Positions 43,426 through 55,171 are shown, counted from the first letter of the stretch. The stretch: DNA of 64,000 nt from Eulemur rufifrons (GCF_041146395.1 NC_090989.1:250594843-250658842), one strand, 5' to 3'. Translations and numbers: made by a program. The notes: a model not told the origin generated them from the letters alone.

Positions 43426-45144
43426 TATGATATGCTCTATGTGCTGGACATTAGGCTACATGCTGAGGGTTAAAGGGTAAATAAAACAGGGACATTGACC
43501 CTGTTCTTGAGGGGCTTGGAGTGCAGTGGGGCAGATTCATATTGAAATATAATTAGTTTAAGTGGCCTGTGGAAGATCCAAGGGTCAAGCTGGGATATAT
43601 ATACATAGGTATGAAGCTCAGGAGAGAGGAATGGACTAAATGTATATATTTGAGAGCCACCAACATGTCACAGAAGCTGAGGCAAAGAAAGATGAGATCA
43701 CCCAGGGAGGCGTAAAAGGGAATTATGGGCAGGGACAGTACTAGATTTTTGGGATGCCTTCTGAGACTCTAGAACCTTATCAATGCTCAAGCCTCTAACA
43801 CACCTCTCCCAGGAATGTTGTCTACAGTCAAGGCTGCACTTATGTCCTCTGTGCAAGTTTTGTGTCCATAAACATAGAAAAAAGAAGCCCAATTTTTAAA
43901 AAGCAGCGTTTCATTACCATCTGCAAAAACAAAACCATGTAAAGTACATTGAGCAAATGAGAGCTGAGGAGGTACTGTTAGGGTGGAAAGCCTGGTAGGT
44001 GCTCACCATATGGAGGGATCAAAAAAAACAATTTTGAAATAGATTTACATCTCTTTTCTGTCCACTCAGCTTCCTTCAGAAGTTGTGCAAAACAGAACTC
44101 CTGCAAGGTGCCTATTAGTGAGAGAACTCATAGGATAGATCTTTAATCTTTACTGGGGAAATTGTGGGATTAGCTATTTTCCTGTTATTTTTGCAAGGCC
44201 GTCCCTTTCAGTACAAATTCATAGGAAATGGATTAGTGTGTGTACATGCATGCTAAGTAGGTAAAGTCCTTTATTAGTCAGGAAAGGCTTCCAGAAACCA
44301 CCCAGTTGGAGAAGACCTGGAGCCAAGGGGACTGATAAAAACAAAAAGGAGTGGGAAAGGCATTCCATTTTAAAAAACACAAGTGATAGCACAGATTTCA
44401 GCAGTGGCAAGCCATGAGTCCAGAAGCAGAAAGCAGACTTAGTTGGCTAAACCAGAGGAGCTGCCCCATAGTCAAAAAAGAAAAAAAAAAAAGGCAGAGG
44501 TGTTGAAAGAACACTAGACTGAAGTTTACATTCAACGTAATCAGTAGGAGACAACTGCCAGGTTTTGAGTGGTTCAGTAAGATGAAACAAGAGAATTCAA
44601 AGAATCATTGCCAACAGCTGTGTGTAGGCAGTCTAGAAGTGGAGAAATCTGTAGTCAGAGATTAGTCAGAAGGCTGTTAATATAATGTGGGCCAGAGAAG
44701 TCCATAAGGCAGTTCAGCAGGTCTCTGTGAAAGAGTTGATGCAAGAGCATTAAAAGTCAGCTGTAACTCTAAAATCCTAAACCTGGAGCCTCAAATCATG
44801 ATAATGCTACAGCCAGGTCCCACTTTAAAATGCTATGTGTTCCAAGGGACATCTGTTTGCACTTGCTGGAAACTAATGAATAAGCATGTAAAGGACTGAG
44901 AGGTGAGGTATGTCTTCATTAGGCACTGGGAAATAAGTCATGTGGTAACTGACTCTCACGTTGACAGTAAGAGAAGCCAGAAGAGAGCACAGTTTGATAG
45001 GAGGGACAAGGAGGAATCCAATGGGGATTCGAGAGCATGGCTGGCTGATGCAGGATAATAGGAACTACCCCTCCTGCCCTCCACAAACACAAACACACAC
45101 ACTTTATTCCCCAAAAGTTCTCAAGTTATGATGCTCCTATTTAC

Positions 45145-45573
45145 TGTTAGGTTTGTTCCGGGTGGGAACCTGAAAGTATGTATAGGATGGAATGCGGTTA
45201 ATGCAAAACTTAGGCTTGTGAAACAATAGCTGCAGGAGTCTGGAGTGTCCGGAGGTTGTAAATCTAACTCTGACCACAGACAGTTGCAGTGATGCTGGCA
45301 TTCCTATCCCCGCTGATAAGGATCAAGCTACCTGCCCCCATTTCTGCAGGATGAGACCAATGCACGGGTCCCAGAAACTGGCTGTTTGAAAAGTATTTAT
45401 TACAGCAGCTGTTCTGGCCCAGTTGCTCACTACCCAGGGAAAAACCCTCTATTAAACCCAAGGCTTTCCCCTTCCTCATGGTGGATGCTCTTTTAGGCCT
45501 CCACCCATCTGCACCCAGATGCTCAAAATAAACAGCATTTTGCTACACCTCCCTCTCGGCTCCGGACCTAACA
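45145..45573 (+). mobile_element. Solo LTR with perfect ends and 5-bp duplication
   Basis: 429 bp bounded by an exact 8-bp inverted pair, TGTTAGGT at 45145-45152 and ACCTAACA at 45566-45573. The flanks repeat tttac (45140-45144 and 45574-45578). A polyadenylation signal AATAAA lies at 45527-45532, and a TATA-like tatttat near 45394. TG...CA ends, a 5-bp duplication and AATAAA in the last quarter are all expected of a retroviral LTR; no internal region remains. It points against APTX transcription. I cannot name the family; the intact ends suggest it is younger than the other LTRs here. Confidence 0.85.
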
Positions 45574-45759
45574 TTTACTACCACCTGAGAAGCTGAAGCA
45601 GTGACTGCACAATTCTTACGCAGCTAACTTTAAACAAGATCTGTGCCCTTTTCAATCTCCAGTTCCAACTTCTAAGGAATGGAGTGTTTTAGAATATGGT
45701 GAGTACAGAAAGATGTGTATTCCTGAATCTTCAATCCAGTCCCTCCAGTGAAATTCCAT

Positions 45760-45880
45760 TAACCGGAAACTCTATGACAGCAGAGGTCATGCCCATTTTT
45801 GCTTATGAATATATCCCTAGCACCTAATACAATATGTGGCATACAGCAAGCATACAATAAACATATGCAAGTGAATGATA
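45760..45880 (+). repeat. L2 3' end
   Basis: 'aactctatgacagcagaggt', 'tatccctagcacctaatac' and 'caagcatacaataaacatat' are the usual end of L2. Confidence 0.7.
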
Positions 45881-46175
45881 AGATGATAACCCTACCCAGG
45901 CTCTCTTTCCTTCTTTCTCTCTTCCCCTCCTTCTCAGTTCTTCTTCTTAAGTTGGAATGCTCTGCTCTGCCCTTTGGGCAATCCCATACATCCTCTCATG
46001 TAGATGGTGAATCCCAATTCTCTATTTTTCACCTGTATACCTTTCAATCCAGAGTTGTGGGAATTGGTCAGAAAGAAATTCTGATTATTTCTTAAAGAAC
46101 CCAAGTGATCTGATAGGCCACATATGGTCTGAAATCTGATAACCTTGAACAGTGCTGTCCAACGGAATTTTTTCC

Positions 46176-46662
46176 TGTCAACTCAAATAAATGACTGAGG
46201 CAAAATCTCAATCAATGGAGGTTTATTAAGCCAAGATTCTGAGGAGGCACCTGGGAAAAAACACAAACTGCAGACAAGCTGTGGCTGTTTTTTCCAAAGG
46301 GGTTGTTGGAAACTCCAGCATTTTAAAGGCATACAGAGAAAAGGAAAAAGGTAATGAGGTAGTGGCTACATTCTCGTGAGGCCCAAGAAATCTACATTTT
46401 ACATAAAATAAGGGAGTGAAGAAAGCATCAACTACGTAGATGTCCCTGGGTAGATGGAACAATGCCTGATTTGTCTCCAGTTCTGTTACCTGTAAGATAA
46501 ACTTGTAATTCATTATTAGTGTGGAATCAGATAGGCTTTAGTTTGAGGTGCTAGACATTAGGAACAATTGTCCTTGCTTATAGGAGGTCAGCAAGAAATT
46601 TCCTTAATGATCTGTGGGGCCAGCTCTTCACAGGTGCCTGAGGCTGTGATCTTCTTTTTACA
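46176..46662 (-). mobile_element. Probable solo LTR, older
   Basis: On the complement it runs from TGTAAAAAG to GAGTTGACA, 487 bp with TG/CA ends, and has AATAAA (plus-strand 46222-46227) about 50 bases before its end, as LTRs do. No flanking duplication is visible, so either the ends are slightly off or it has decayed. The family is not identified. The 95-codon open frame within it has no recognisable motif. Confidence 0.6.
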
Positions 46663-46924
46663 CTCTCCCCTGTTCTTCAAAATCTTCTGGAGAAAGCTGT
46701 AGAAGGCCTGAGTTCATGGTCGTACTATCATTATTTTTTTAGGAGATCATGTCTCTCAGAGGAGAAAAAATTTAAGAAGGACCAATGTCAAAAAGCTGTA
46801 GGTAAATAAAACTCAAAAATGATGGACAAAGCTAGAATCCAATAATGACTGTACTTTCTATAAATTTTTTGAAACATGATTTTCTTTCTCTACTTTTTCA
46901 TTGCAATGATGAAAATGTTCTAAA

Positions 46925-47100
46925 CCTGCATTGTCTAATAAGGTAGCCATTATCAAGCATCTAAAATGTAGCTAATGCAACAGAGGAACTGAATTTTTTA
47001 CTTTAGATTTATCTTATTTAATTTAAATTTAAAATTAAATAACCACATGTGGCTAGGGGCTACCATAATATCCATCACAGTCCTGGAAACTTGCCCAGCC
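46925..47100 (+). repeat. hAT-Charlie-type MITE remnant (MER3-like)
   Basis: 'cattgtctaataaggtagcc', 'ggaactgaattttttac' and 'accacatgtggctaggggct' are phrases of this family. Confidence 0.6.
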
Positions 47101-47739
47101 CTGATCAATCTCAGATCCCTCAGGCTTGAAGTTAAGACCCTCATACTCTAAAACCACAGTGGTTTCTTATTTCACCTCCCACTGCTCTTCACAGAACTAG
47201 TCCCACTTGCCCTTCCCTCTCTCCTTCCTTCCCCCAGATATAAATACATACAAGCATACTTCACTTTATTGCACTTCACACTTTGTTATGCGTCACAGAT
47301 ATTGCACCTTCTACAAATTGAAGGCTTGTGCCAACCCTGCATCAAGCAAGTCTCTCAGCACCATTTTCCAACAGCATGTGCTCACTTCATGTTTCTGTGC
47401 CACATTTTGGTAGTTCTCACAATGTTTCAAACTTTTTTGTTATTATGATATCTGTTATGGTGATCCATGATCAGCAATCTTTGATGTTACTGAAGAAAAT
47501 GCCATCTAGGACTTTCAATAACTCAAAAGGAGTCAATGTCTAGCTTCAAAGCTTCAAATGACAGGCTGACTCTCTTGTTAGGGGCTAACGTAGCTGGTGA
47601 CTTTAAGTTGATGTCAATCCTCATTTATTATTTTGAAAATCCTAAGGCCCTTAAGAATTATGCTACATCTACTCTGCCTGTGCCCTATAAATGGAACAAC
47701 AACGCTGGATGACAGAACAACTGTTTACAGTATGGTTTA

Positions 47740-47970
47740 ATGAATATTTTAAGCCCTTTGTTGAGATCTGCTGCTCAGAAAAAAAGATTCCTTTCAAAAA
47801 TATTACTGCTCATTGACAATACACCTGGTCAACCAAGGGCTCTTATGAAGATATACAAGGAGATTAATGTTGTTTTCATGCCTGCTAACACAGCATCCAT
47901 TCTGCAGCCCATGGGTCGAGTAATCTCGACTTTCAAGTCATATAATTTAAGCAATATTTGTAAGAGATGA
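47740..47970 (+). pseudogene. Tigger transposase remnant
   Basis: A 76-codon frame matches the Tigger1 transposase around the DNxPGHPR motif, here DNTPGQPR, so the motif histidine is lost. The frame closes by a stop at KR. It is one piece of the dead transposase. Confidence 0.85.
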
Positions 47971-48630
47971 TTCCCAAAAAATTATATATATTTCATAAAG
48001 CTATAACTGCCATAGAAAGTGATTCCTCTGATAGATCTAGCCAAAGTAAATTGAAAACCTTCTGGAAAGGATTCATCATTCTATTTTTTTTTTTCCCCCA
48101 ACTGAGATGCCATGGCAGGATTCACCATTCTAGCTGCCATTAAGAACAATCATGATTCATGGGAGGAGATCAAAAATATCAACATTAACAGGAGTTTGGA
48201 AGAAATTCATTCATGGATGACTTTGAGGTGTTCGAGACTTCAGTGGAGGAAGAAACAGCAGATGGGGTGGAAATAGCAAGGGAACTGGAATTAGATGTGG
48301 AGACAAGATGTGACTGAATTGCTACAATCTCATGATCAAACTTTAATGAATGAGGAGTTGCTTTTTATGGATGAGCAAAGACAATGGTTTCTTGAAATCT
48401 CCTGCTGAAGATGCTGTGATTATTGTTAAAGTGACAACAAAGGATATCGAAGTATTACATTAACTCAGTTGATAAAGCAGCAGCAGGGTTTGAAAGGATT
48501 GACTCCAATTTTGAAAGTAGTTCTACTGTGGGTAAAATGCTATCAAACAGCATTGCATGGCACTGAGAAATCTTTTGTGAAAAGAAGAGTCAGTCGATGT
48601 CACAAACTGCATTGTTGGTTTAAGAAACAG

Positions 48631-48982
48631 GCCGGGTGCAATGGCTCACGCTTATAATCCTAGCACTCTGGGAGGCCGAGTCGGGAAGTATTGTTTGAGC
48701 TCAGGAGTTCAAGACCAGCCTCAGCAAGAGCGAGATCCTGTCTCTACTAAAAATAGAAAGAAATTATATGGACAGCTAAAAATATATAAATAGAAAAATT
48801 AGCCGGGCATGGTGGCGCATGCCTGTAGTCCCAGCTACTCGGGAGGCTGAGGCAGGAGGATCGCCTGAGCCCAGGAGTTTGAGGTGGCTATGAGTTAGGC
48901 TGACGCGGCGGCACTCTAGCCCAGGCAAGAGAGGGAGACTGTCTCAAAAAAAATTAAAAATAAAAATAAAAGAAATAAAAAA
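48631..48982 (+). repeat. Alu, full length, lemur type, inside Tigger1
   Basis: Starts gccgggtgcaatggc, has the long linker and an impure A tail. A short taagaaa/aaagaaa duplication flanks it, and Tigger1 text resumes with 'tggccacagccacccc'. Confidence 0.93.
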
Positions 48983-49198
48983 GAAATGGCCACAGCCACC
49001 CCTACCTTCAGCAACCACCAACCTGATCAGTCAGCAGCCATCCACATTGAGGCAAGACCCTCCACCAGAAAAAAAGACTCACTGAAGGGTCACATAATTG
49101 TTAGCACATTTTTAGGAATAAAGTATTTTTTAATTAAGGTGTGTATATTTTTTAGACATAATGTATTGTACACTTAGACTACAGTATAATGTAAACCT

Positions 49199-49520
49199 TT
49201 TTTTTTTTTTTTTTTTTTTTCTTGGAGACAGAGTCTCACTCTCTTGCTGGGCTAGAGTGCTGTGGCGTCAGCCTAGCTCACAGCAACCTCAGACTCCTGG
49301 GCTCAAGCGATCCTCCTGCCTCAGCCTCTCAGGTAGCTGGGACTACAGGAACGTGCCACCGTGCCCGGCTAATTTTTTCTATTTTTAGTTGTTTGGCTAA
49401 TTTCCTTCTATTTATAGTAGAGACGGGGTTTCGCTGTCTCCAACTTCTGAGCTCAAGCAATCCTCCCGCCTCGGCCTCCCAGAGTGCTAGGATTACAGGC
49501 ATAAGCCACCGCGCCCGGCC
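49199..49520 (-). repeat. Alu, antisense, inside Tigger1
   Basis: A T tract of 20 to 'gcgcccggcc', with taaac on both sides. The left arm has lost a short piece ('ttcgctgtctccaacttc'). Confidence 0.93.
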
Positions 49521-49689
49521 TAAACATAACCTTTATATGCATTGAGAAACAAAAAATTCGTGTGACTCACTTAATTGCAATATTAGCTTTGTTCCAATGG
49601 TCTGGAACTGAACCCACAATGTCTTCAAGGTATGCCTGTACATCCTTCAGGTATAATGCAGTGAATCGTATCTCCCAAATAAGTCATTC

Positions 49690-49845
49690 TTGGAGAGTGG
49701 GAGAGTGGGGGGGTGGGGGGGTGGGACTAAACCTTACCTGTTGAGTACAATGAACACTATTCTGGTGACCAAAAGCCCTTACTTAAGCATTATACAAAGT
49801 ATCCATGCAACAAAAACGCTTGTACCCTCTTAATTCAAGCGTCCG
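49690..49845 (+). repeat. L1 3' UTR fragment with a G-rich tract
   Basis: A G-rich tract at 49698-49725 (ggg, seven G, seven G, ggg separated by short gaps) is followed by 'gaacactattctggtgacc' and 'acgcttgtaccctctta'. It is close kin to the L1 end at 20,886-21,165. The G tract fits the G-quadruplex pattern. Confidence 0.7.
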
Positions 49846-49929
49846 CTGAAACAGCCCACGGGCACAGAAGGGAAGGATGGAGCAACGTCTGCCGAGAAAT
49901 AAGCCGTGAGAGCATCATTCAAAGCACAT

Positions 49930-50360
49930 CATTAAAGAGTAGCAGCCCCGGCCTAAGGCCCACACTCGCAGGTACCTGGGAGGGGAGATAGACTGACAAC
50001 TGCCTTACCTCGAGACGGCGGAGACCGATACGTTCACGTTAGTACGCCCGTGCTTCTCCACTTCCGGCGCTGCAAGATGATGTTAGATAGATCGGCTGCA
50101 GCGCAATAAGTGACGTCACCACTGCCTCTCCGAGGATTGGTTGAAAAGGTCTCGGCCAATGCCTAAATCAAAAAGCGCCCCACCCCGATAGGGCTCTCAC
50201 TGAGCTGTGGTCCCCGTGAGGTTCCCGGTAGTTACCCCAGTAGGGATGAATTCTCTGCGCCTCCCTCTGCCTGAGGGCCACTCGCCTGTCACTACCTCAG
50301 TCTCTGAATTAAGAGAGACTTAAGGCGGCAATCCACTCGGTGGCCGTTTCCGGGCGGCCG
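49930..50360 (-). promoter_or_regulatory. APTX: APTX promoter, GC-rich
   Basis: A locally CpG-richer block around the non-coding first exon. It holds a perfect CRE palindrome TGACGTCA (50111-50118), a CCAAT box on the complement (50140-50136), a second CCAAT on the plus strand (50156-50160) and an ETS-type CCGGAAG on the complement (50067-50061). No TATA box is seen. The CRE suggests response to ATF/CREB factors; this is inferred from the motif alone. Confidence 0.75.
50009..50090 (-). other. APTX: APTX non-coding first exon (5' end approximate)
   Basis: The donor is well defined: CTCGAG|GTAAGG on the complement, last exon base 50009. The upstream limit is a guess from the promoter motifs. 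Splicing to the exon at 43,160 gives a leader without an upstream ATG. Confidence 0.65.
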
Positions 50361-51202
50361 TGCAGCCTCTTGGCACTCCTTTCATAAAGAAATGCTCACA
50401 ACCTTACGGCCATTCTTCCTGCTGTAGGTAATACCTGCTGTGTAGCATTACCGCCCCTTTCTAAACTATTATCTGCTTTCTCTTTCGGAGGCAGAAAAGA
50501 CTGGAGGGGCGAGAGGCAGGACAATCGTAAAAGTTAGTGGTGTCAGAACGAAGACCTAGTGAAATATAAATTTAATTGCATGTTTTATATATCAAAAAAC
50601 TTCTTCCCGCAAGAACTGCAACATTGCCATCAGGCTTCCTCTGGCCCCAGGAGCCTTTTCTAACCATATACAGGCCAAAAGTGAAGGGATTTATGCTCCT
50701 GGGAGAAGTAATGAAAATGATGTAAAGACGTGGGTGGATAAACTTGTTTTCTCACCCCTGGGATTAAACACTTTTGAAGCATGTACTGCACTGTCTCCCC
50801 AGCAAGACAGCCTCAGCTTCCCAGAAAGGCATCCTGCACATTGATCCATCCTGTGCTGGGTTCCTTCCCATCCTTGTTTCACTTCTTCATTCCCATACTG
50901 GTACTTCTTGAGATCCTCTCTAAACAAACCACTAGCACTCAAATCCTTGTGTCAGTGTCTGCTTCTGGGGGAATCCAACATAATGTACTCCTCCTATTTT
51001 CTAAGGACATCATTCTATTTACCTTTTTAGATAAGTTAATACCTCCTACTGCTTCCCAAATTTTTTATGTCATGGCACAAAGATAAAATTATAATATTTG
51101 CAGAACACACAGGGGCATTTGAGGGGTTTTGGGGAGGTCTATGAGGAGCTTGGTAAAAAATGTTCATTATTTTCTTTATAATTATATATAGTAAGAAAAA
51201 TA
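50361..51202. other. Intergenic sequence between APTX and DNAJA1
   Basis: No gene or named repeat recognised. An 83-codon and a 101-codon frame overlap on opposite strands at 50,691-51,086; neither has a motif. Confidence 0.4.
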
Positions 51203-51507
51203 GGCTGGGTGTAGTGGCTCACGCCTGTAATCCTAGCATTCTGGGAGGCCAAGGCAGGAAGATTATTTGAGATCAGGAGTTTGAGACTAACCTTGCCAAG
51301 AGCAAGACCCTGTCTCTACAAAGAATAGAAAAATCAGCAGGGAGTGGTGGCATACGCCTATAGTCTCAGCTACCAGGGAGGCTGAAGCAGGAGAATCGTC
51401 TGACCAGGAGTTTGAGGTTGTAGGGAGCTACAATGACACCACTGCACTCTAGCCCGGGGTGACACAGCAAGACTGTGTCTCAATAAAAAAAAAATTAAAA
51501 AAAACAG
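51203..51507 (+). repeat. Alu, full length, old
   Basis: Diverged dimer with a short linker, from 'ggctgggtgtagtggctc' to an impure A tail. Confidence 0.9.
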
Positions 51508-52049
51508 ATTATTGGGGAAAATAATAATGATCTCGGCTAAATATCCAAATAAAACATTTTTTAATTTTTCATGAGAAACTGGAGCATGTTTCTGTGAATG
51601 CAACCTTATGACATTAGGTCCCCTGATGAAATAGCTATACAATTTCTGATTACAATTTTTTAATAATCATCTTTTCAAATTCTTGGGAATCATACCTGTA
51701 ATTGGCACAGCAGTAGAAAAGTTCTGTTCTGTACAACACAGGGTAAACATGATGATGTATCCATAAACTATACCCTACAATTTACTTTAAAACCTTCCAC
51801 CTATAATTTACACTTTATTGTTTCCAACTCCTGCTTTGAGAACTGGTTAACTTCTCCCACTATGTGCTAATTTCATACTTGACTCTCTCTCAAGGATTTA
51901 ATTTCCAAGAGTTTAGGGGATAGTCATTGTAATCCCAAGTACTGACATTCATACCATCACTGGTTCATGGGAGAACTTTTATTTCATTTCAGCAATACTT
52001 ATTTCTGTAAATAACAGAGATTGTGATAGTCTATCCCAAAATTTCTTAA
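51508..52049. other. Unassigned intergenic sequence
   Basis: AT-rich; nothing recognised. Confidence 0.4.
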
Positions 52050-52470
52050 AAACATTAAGACACAGGAATTCCTTCTAACTTATCCTGCCTTGCCTTCCAC
52101 TATCTCTTCATTCTCAGCCATATATTAGCAATACTGACTTCTTACCCTTTCTTCCACTCCAATACATCAATCTGTTCTTGATGTTCATGCTTTTCCCTCT
52201 GGAATGTTCTTCTTTCACTCTTGCCCTCTAATTCACTCTTGCCCTCTCCAATCCATTCACACTGCAACTAGAGAAAATATTTCAAAACATAAATCTGATC
52301 ATGTCACTCTACTGCTTAAATCCTTTCATGGATTTCTACTGCTCATCCAATTAAGAATAAACTTGTTTAGTCTTAGTTTTAGATAGGATCATATTTATCT
52401 CTCTAATCTCATCTATCACTCTCCTTACCTATCTATGTGCCCAAACACAGGGGCTTTCTTTCAGTTTGTT
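52050..52470 (+). repeat. L2 LINE fragment (sense)
   Basis: 'cctctggaatgttcttct', 'aaatctgatcatgtcactct' and 'aaatcctttcatggatttc' are L2 phrases; their order suggests two pieces. Confidence 0.6.
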
Positions 52471-52794
52471 GAACTCACTCAATCAAGTTTCTTGGGCTGG
52501 AAACTAGAAAACCTCTCTGGCTACCTTAAAGGTTGATGGGGCTGCCCTCTGTACCATCCCCAAACCATATTAATCCTATACTATCCAGGCCCTCGACCTT
52601 ACAATCATAAATAGGCAATAGCAGTTCCCAGAACAGGAGGGCCTGGGATCTTGGCATTATCAGATCTGTTCCTCCTACTGGTCTAGTGAAAGGGACCTGG
52701 CTGTAGGAAAACCACAGGGTCACCTGCATCCCACACTCTCCAGGGTCTTGGCCTCCACCCAGATGAAACCAGAGCAGCTCCAGCTCTGGTACAT

Positions 52795-53105
52795 TTATTC
52801 CTTTATTCAACTCCTTGAACACCTTCCACATGTCAGGCATCCTCTGGGAGCTGGGGCTACCACAGTGAACAAAACAAAGTTCTTGCTTTCAAGGAACTTA
52901 CAATGTAGAGGGGAAAGGCAGACCATAAGCAAAGAAATATACAGGTCATGTGAGGATGTGATTTGTTTTAAAAGGCAGTATAGAGAATGGTGAGGATATT
53001 TTTGCATTGTGAAAGGGCTCTCCTAAGCACAGAACTGAGAGAAGGAAGTCATGTGGCTATCTGAAAACCATGAAAGGATTTTAATCAGAAGAGTGACATA
53101 TTTGA
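52795..53105 (-). repeat. L2 LINE fragment (antisense)
   Basis: 'tttattcaactccttgaac', 'accacagtgaacaaaacaaa' and 'gattttaatcagaagagtga' are the antisense L2 3' region. Confidence 0.7.
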
Positions 53106-53226
53106 AAAAGAAATAACTCTTAATTATTTTACAGCATCAGAATCTTAAAGAAAGGGAATTGTTTTGCCCCATAATCTTTTTGTCAGAAAAAAACTTGATG
53201 AAACTTCATGGAAATAGCTTTAATTT

Positions 53227-53563
53227 TTTTTTTTTTTTTTTTTTTGAGACAGAGTCTCACTTTGTTGCCCATGCTAGAGTGAGTGCCGTGGTGTCAGCTT
53301 AGCTCACAGCAACCTCAGACTCCTCGGCTTAAGCGATCCTACTGCCTCAGCCTCCCGAGTAGCTGGGACTACAGGCATGCACCACTATGCCCGGCTAATT
53401 TTTCTATATATATTTTTAGTTGTCCATATAATTTTTCTATTTTTAGTAGAGATGGGGGTCTCGCTCTTGCTCAGGCTGGTCTCGAACTCCTGACATTGAG
53501 CGATCCACCCGCCTCGGCCTCCCAGAGTGCTAGGATTACAGGCGTGAGCCACCGCGCCCAGCA
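53227..53563 (-). repeat. Alu, full length, lemur type
   Basis: A perfect 16-bp duplication, gaaatagctttaattt, at 53211-53226 and 53564-53579. It carries the 'gtgagtgccgtgg' variant. Confidence 0.97.
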
Positions 53564-53899
53564 GAAATAGCTTTAATTTGTTGTAAACAATTTCTATGGT
53601 ATCCTATAAACCTATGATATGACATCAAAATCTACTCTGCAAGATTTTTTTTTTTAGTATCTTCTTGCACATGGCAACAACTTAATTTTGTTTGAAGATT
53701 GATGCATTATGAATAAACCCTACAACATCTTCAACAAAACGAACAAAACAAGAAAACTCAACTCAAGCAATGGCACTTATGCAAGATCTCTAATGCATTT
53801 GACTGATTTATAAGCCCGATTGTTTTCCGACATCATCCAGTAAACACACACCTCCATCACAGCATTTGTGTGTGTATACTGTATTATAAACATATATAT

Positions 53900-54085
53900 A
53901 TAAAATATAAATAATGGACGTTAGCTAATTAACATTAATATTGGTTAATTAGTTCTGACAACTGTACCATTTTAATGTAAATGTTAATACAGAAGACTGA
54001 GTGCTAAATAACAGGAACCCTGTACTATCCTTGCAATTTTTCTGTAAATCTGAAACTATTCTAAAATAAAAAGTGTATTTAAAAA
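53900..54085 (+). repeat. L1M 3' end
   Basis: 'tctgacaactgtaccatttt', 'aatttttctgtaaatctgaa' and 'ctattctaaaataaaaag' are the common ending of old L1s. Confidence 0.7.
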
Positions 54086-54297
54086 AATAATGGGGGAGGA
54101 GGGTTGGAATGGAGGAGCTCATAAAGAAGACTGAAACCATGTGTAGTCAGAACAAATTGATATCACTCAATATTTCTGGCCCCATTAGGCCTCACAGTCA
54201 ATTAAAAACTAAATATTCCAAGAAATTTAAATTATGTAAATATTAAAATGGAATTTTCGTTAGGATTTATTTCCATTTGTTCTTCCCCGTATTTTTC

Positions 54298-54594
54298 TTT
54301 TTTTTTTTTTTGAGACAGAGTGTCCTTCTGTCACCCAGCAGGCTAGAGTGCTGTGGCGTCAGCCTAGCTCACAGCAACCTCAAACTCCTGGGCTCAAGTG
54401 ATTCTCCTGCCTCCACCTCCCAAGTAGCTGGGACTACAGGCATGGTCACCATCCCTGGCTAATTTTTTCTATTTTTAGTAGAGACAAGGTCTTGCTCTGG
54501 CTCAGACTGGTCTTAAACTCCTGACCTCAAGTGATACTCCCTCCTTGGCCTCCCAGAGGGCTAGGATTATAGGCGTGAGCCACCACACCCAGCC
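54298..54594 (-). repeat. Alu, antisense
   Basis: T tract to 'accacacccagcc'; the flanks share tttttcttttt. Confidence 0.9.
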
Positions 54595-54651
54595 GTTTTT
54601 CTTTTTAACTTAAAGAAAAAGGCATAGCAGTTCTATTCCTTCAAAACTGGA

Positions 54652-54995
54652 GGCCAGGTGTGGTGGCTCACGCCTGTAATCCTAGGACTCTGGGAGGCCG
54701 AGGTGGGCGGATTGTTTGAGCTCAGGAGTTCAAGACCAGCCAGAGCAAGAGCGAGACCCCGCCTCTACTAAAAATAGAAAGAAATTAGCTGGACAGCTAA
54801 AAATATATATAGAAAAAATTAACTGGGCATGGTGGCCTATGCCTGTAGTCCCAGCTATTCGGGAGGCTGGGGCAGAAGGATTGCCTGAGCCCAGGAGTTT
54901 GAGGTTGCTGCGAGCTAGGCTGATGCCACGGCACTCTACTCAGGGCAACGGAGTGAAACTCTGTCTCAAAAAAAAAAAAAAAGAAAGAAAAGAAA
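54652..54995 (+). repeat. Alu, full length, lemur type
   Basis: 'ggccaggtgtggtggctc' to an A tail with gaaa units; linker gaaattagctggacagctaa. It lies only about 60 bp from the preceding Alu in the opposite orientation. Confidence 0.94.
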
Positions 54996-55171
54996 TACTA
55001 AACATGGCAATTTTTAAGAAACACTAGAAGTGGTAATATTCACTGTAAAAATTCTTGGTTAAATTGATTTGACATATATGCTTAACCAGTGTTACATTCA
55101 CAAATGCACAGTTCATGTTAAAGTAGGAACTTCAGGACTATATTCAATGATATTTTAGTTATTCACAGTAA

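Larger units (their letters stand above)
47251..49638 (+). mobile_element. Tigger1 DNA transposon, decayed, carrying two Alus
   Basis: A pogo/Tigger element. Its ends, caagcatacttcac at 47251 and aaggtatgcctg ending at 49638, are degenerate terminal inverted repeats, each flanked by TA (47249-47250, 49639-49640), the target duplicated by this superfamily. Transposase remnants include [20 protein letters not shown] and [15 protein letters not shown] (47,740-47,970), part of the DDE catalytic domain. An internal stretch is missing near 47,500, and stops break the frame. Alus at 48,631 and 49,199 interrupt it. Inactive. Confidence 0.92.
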
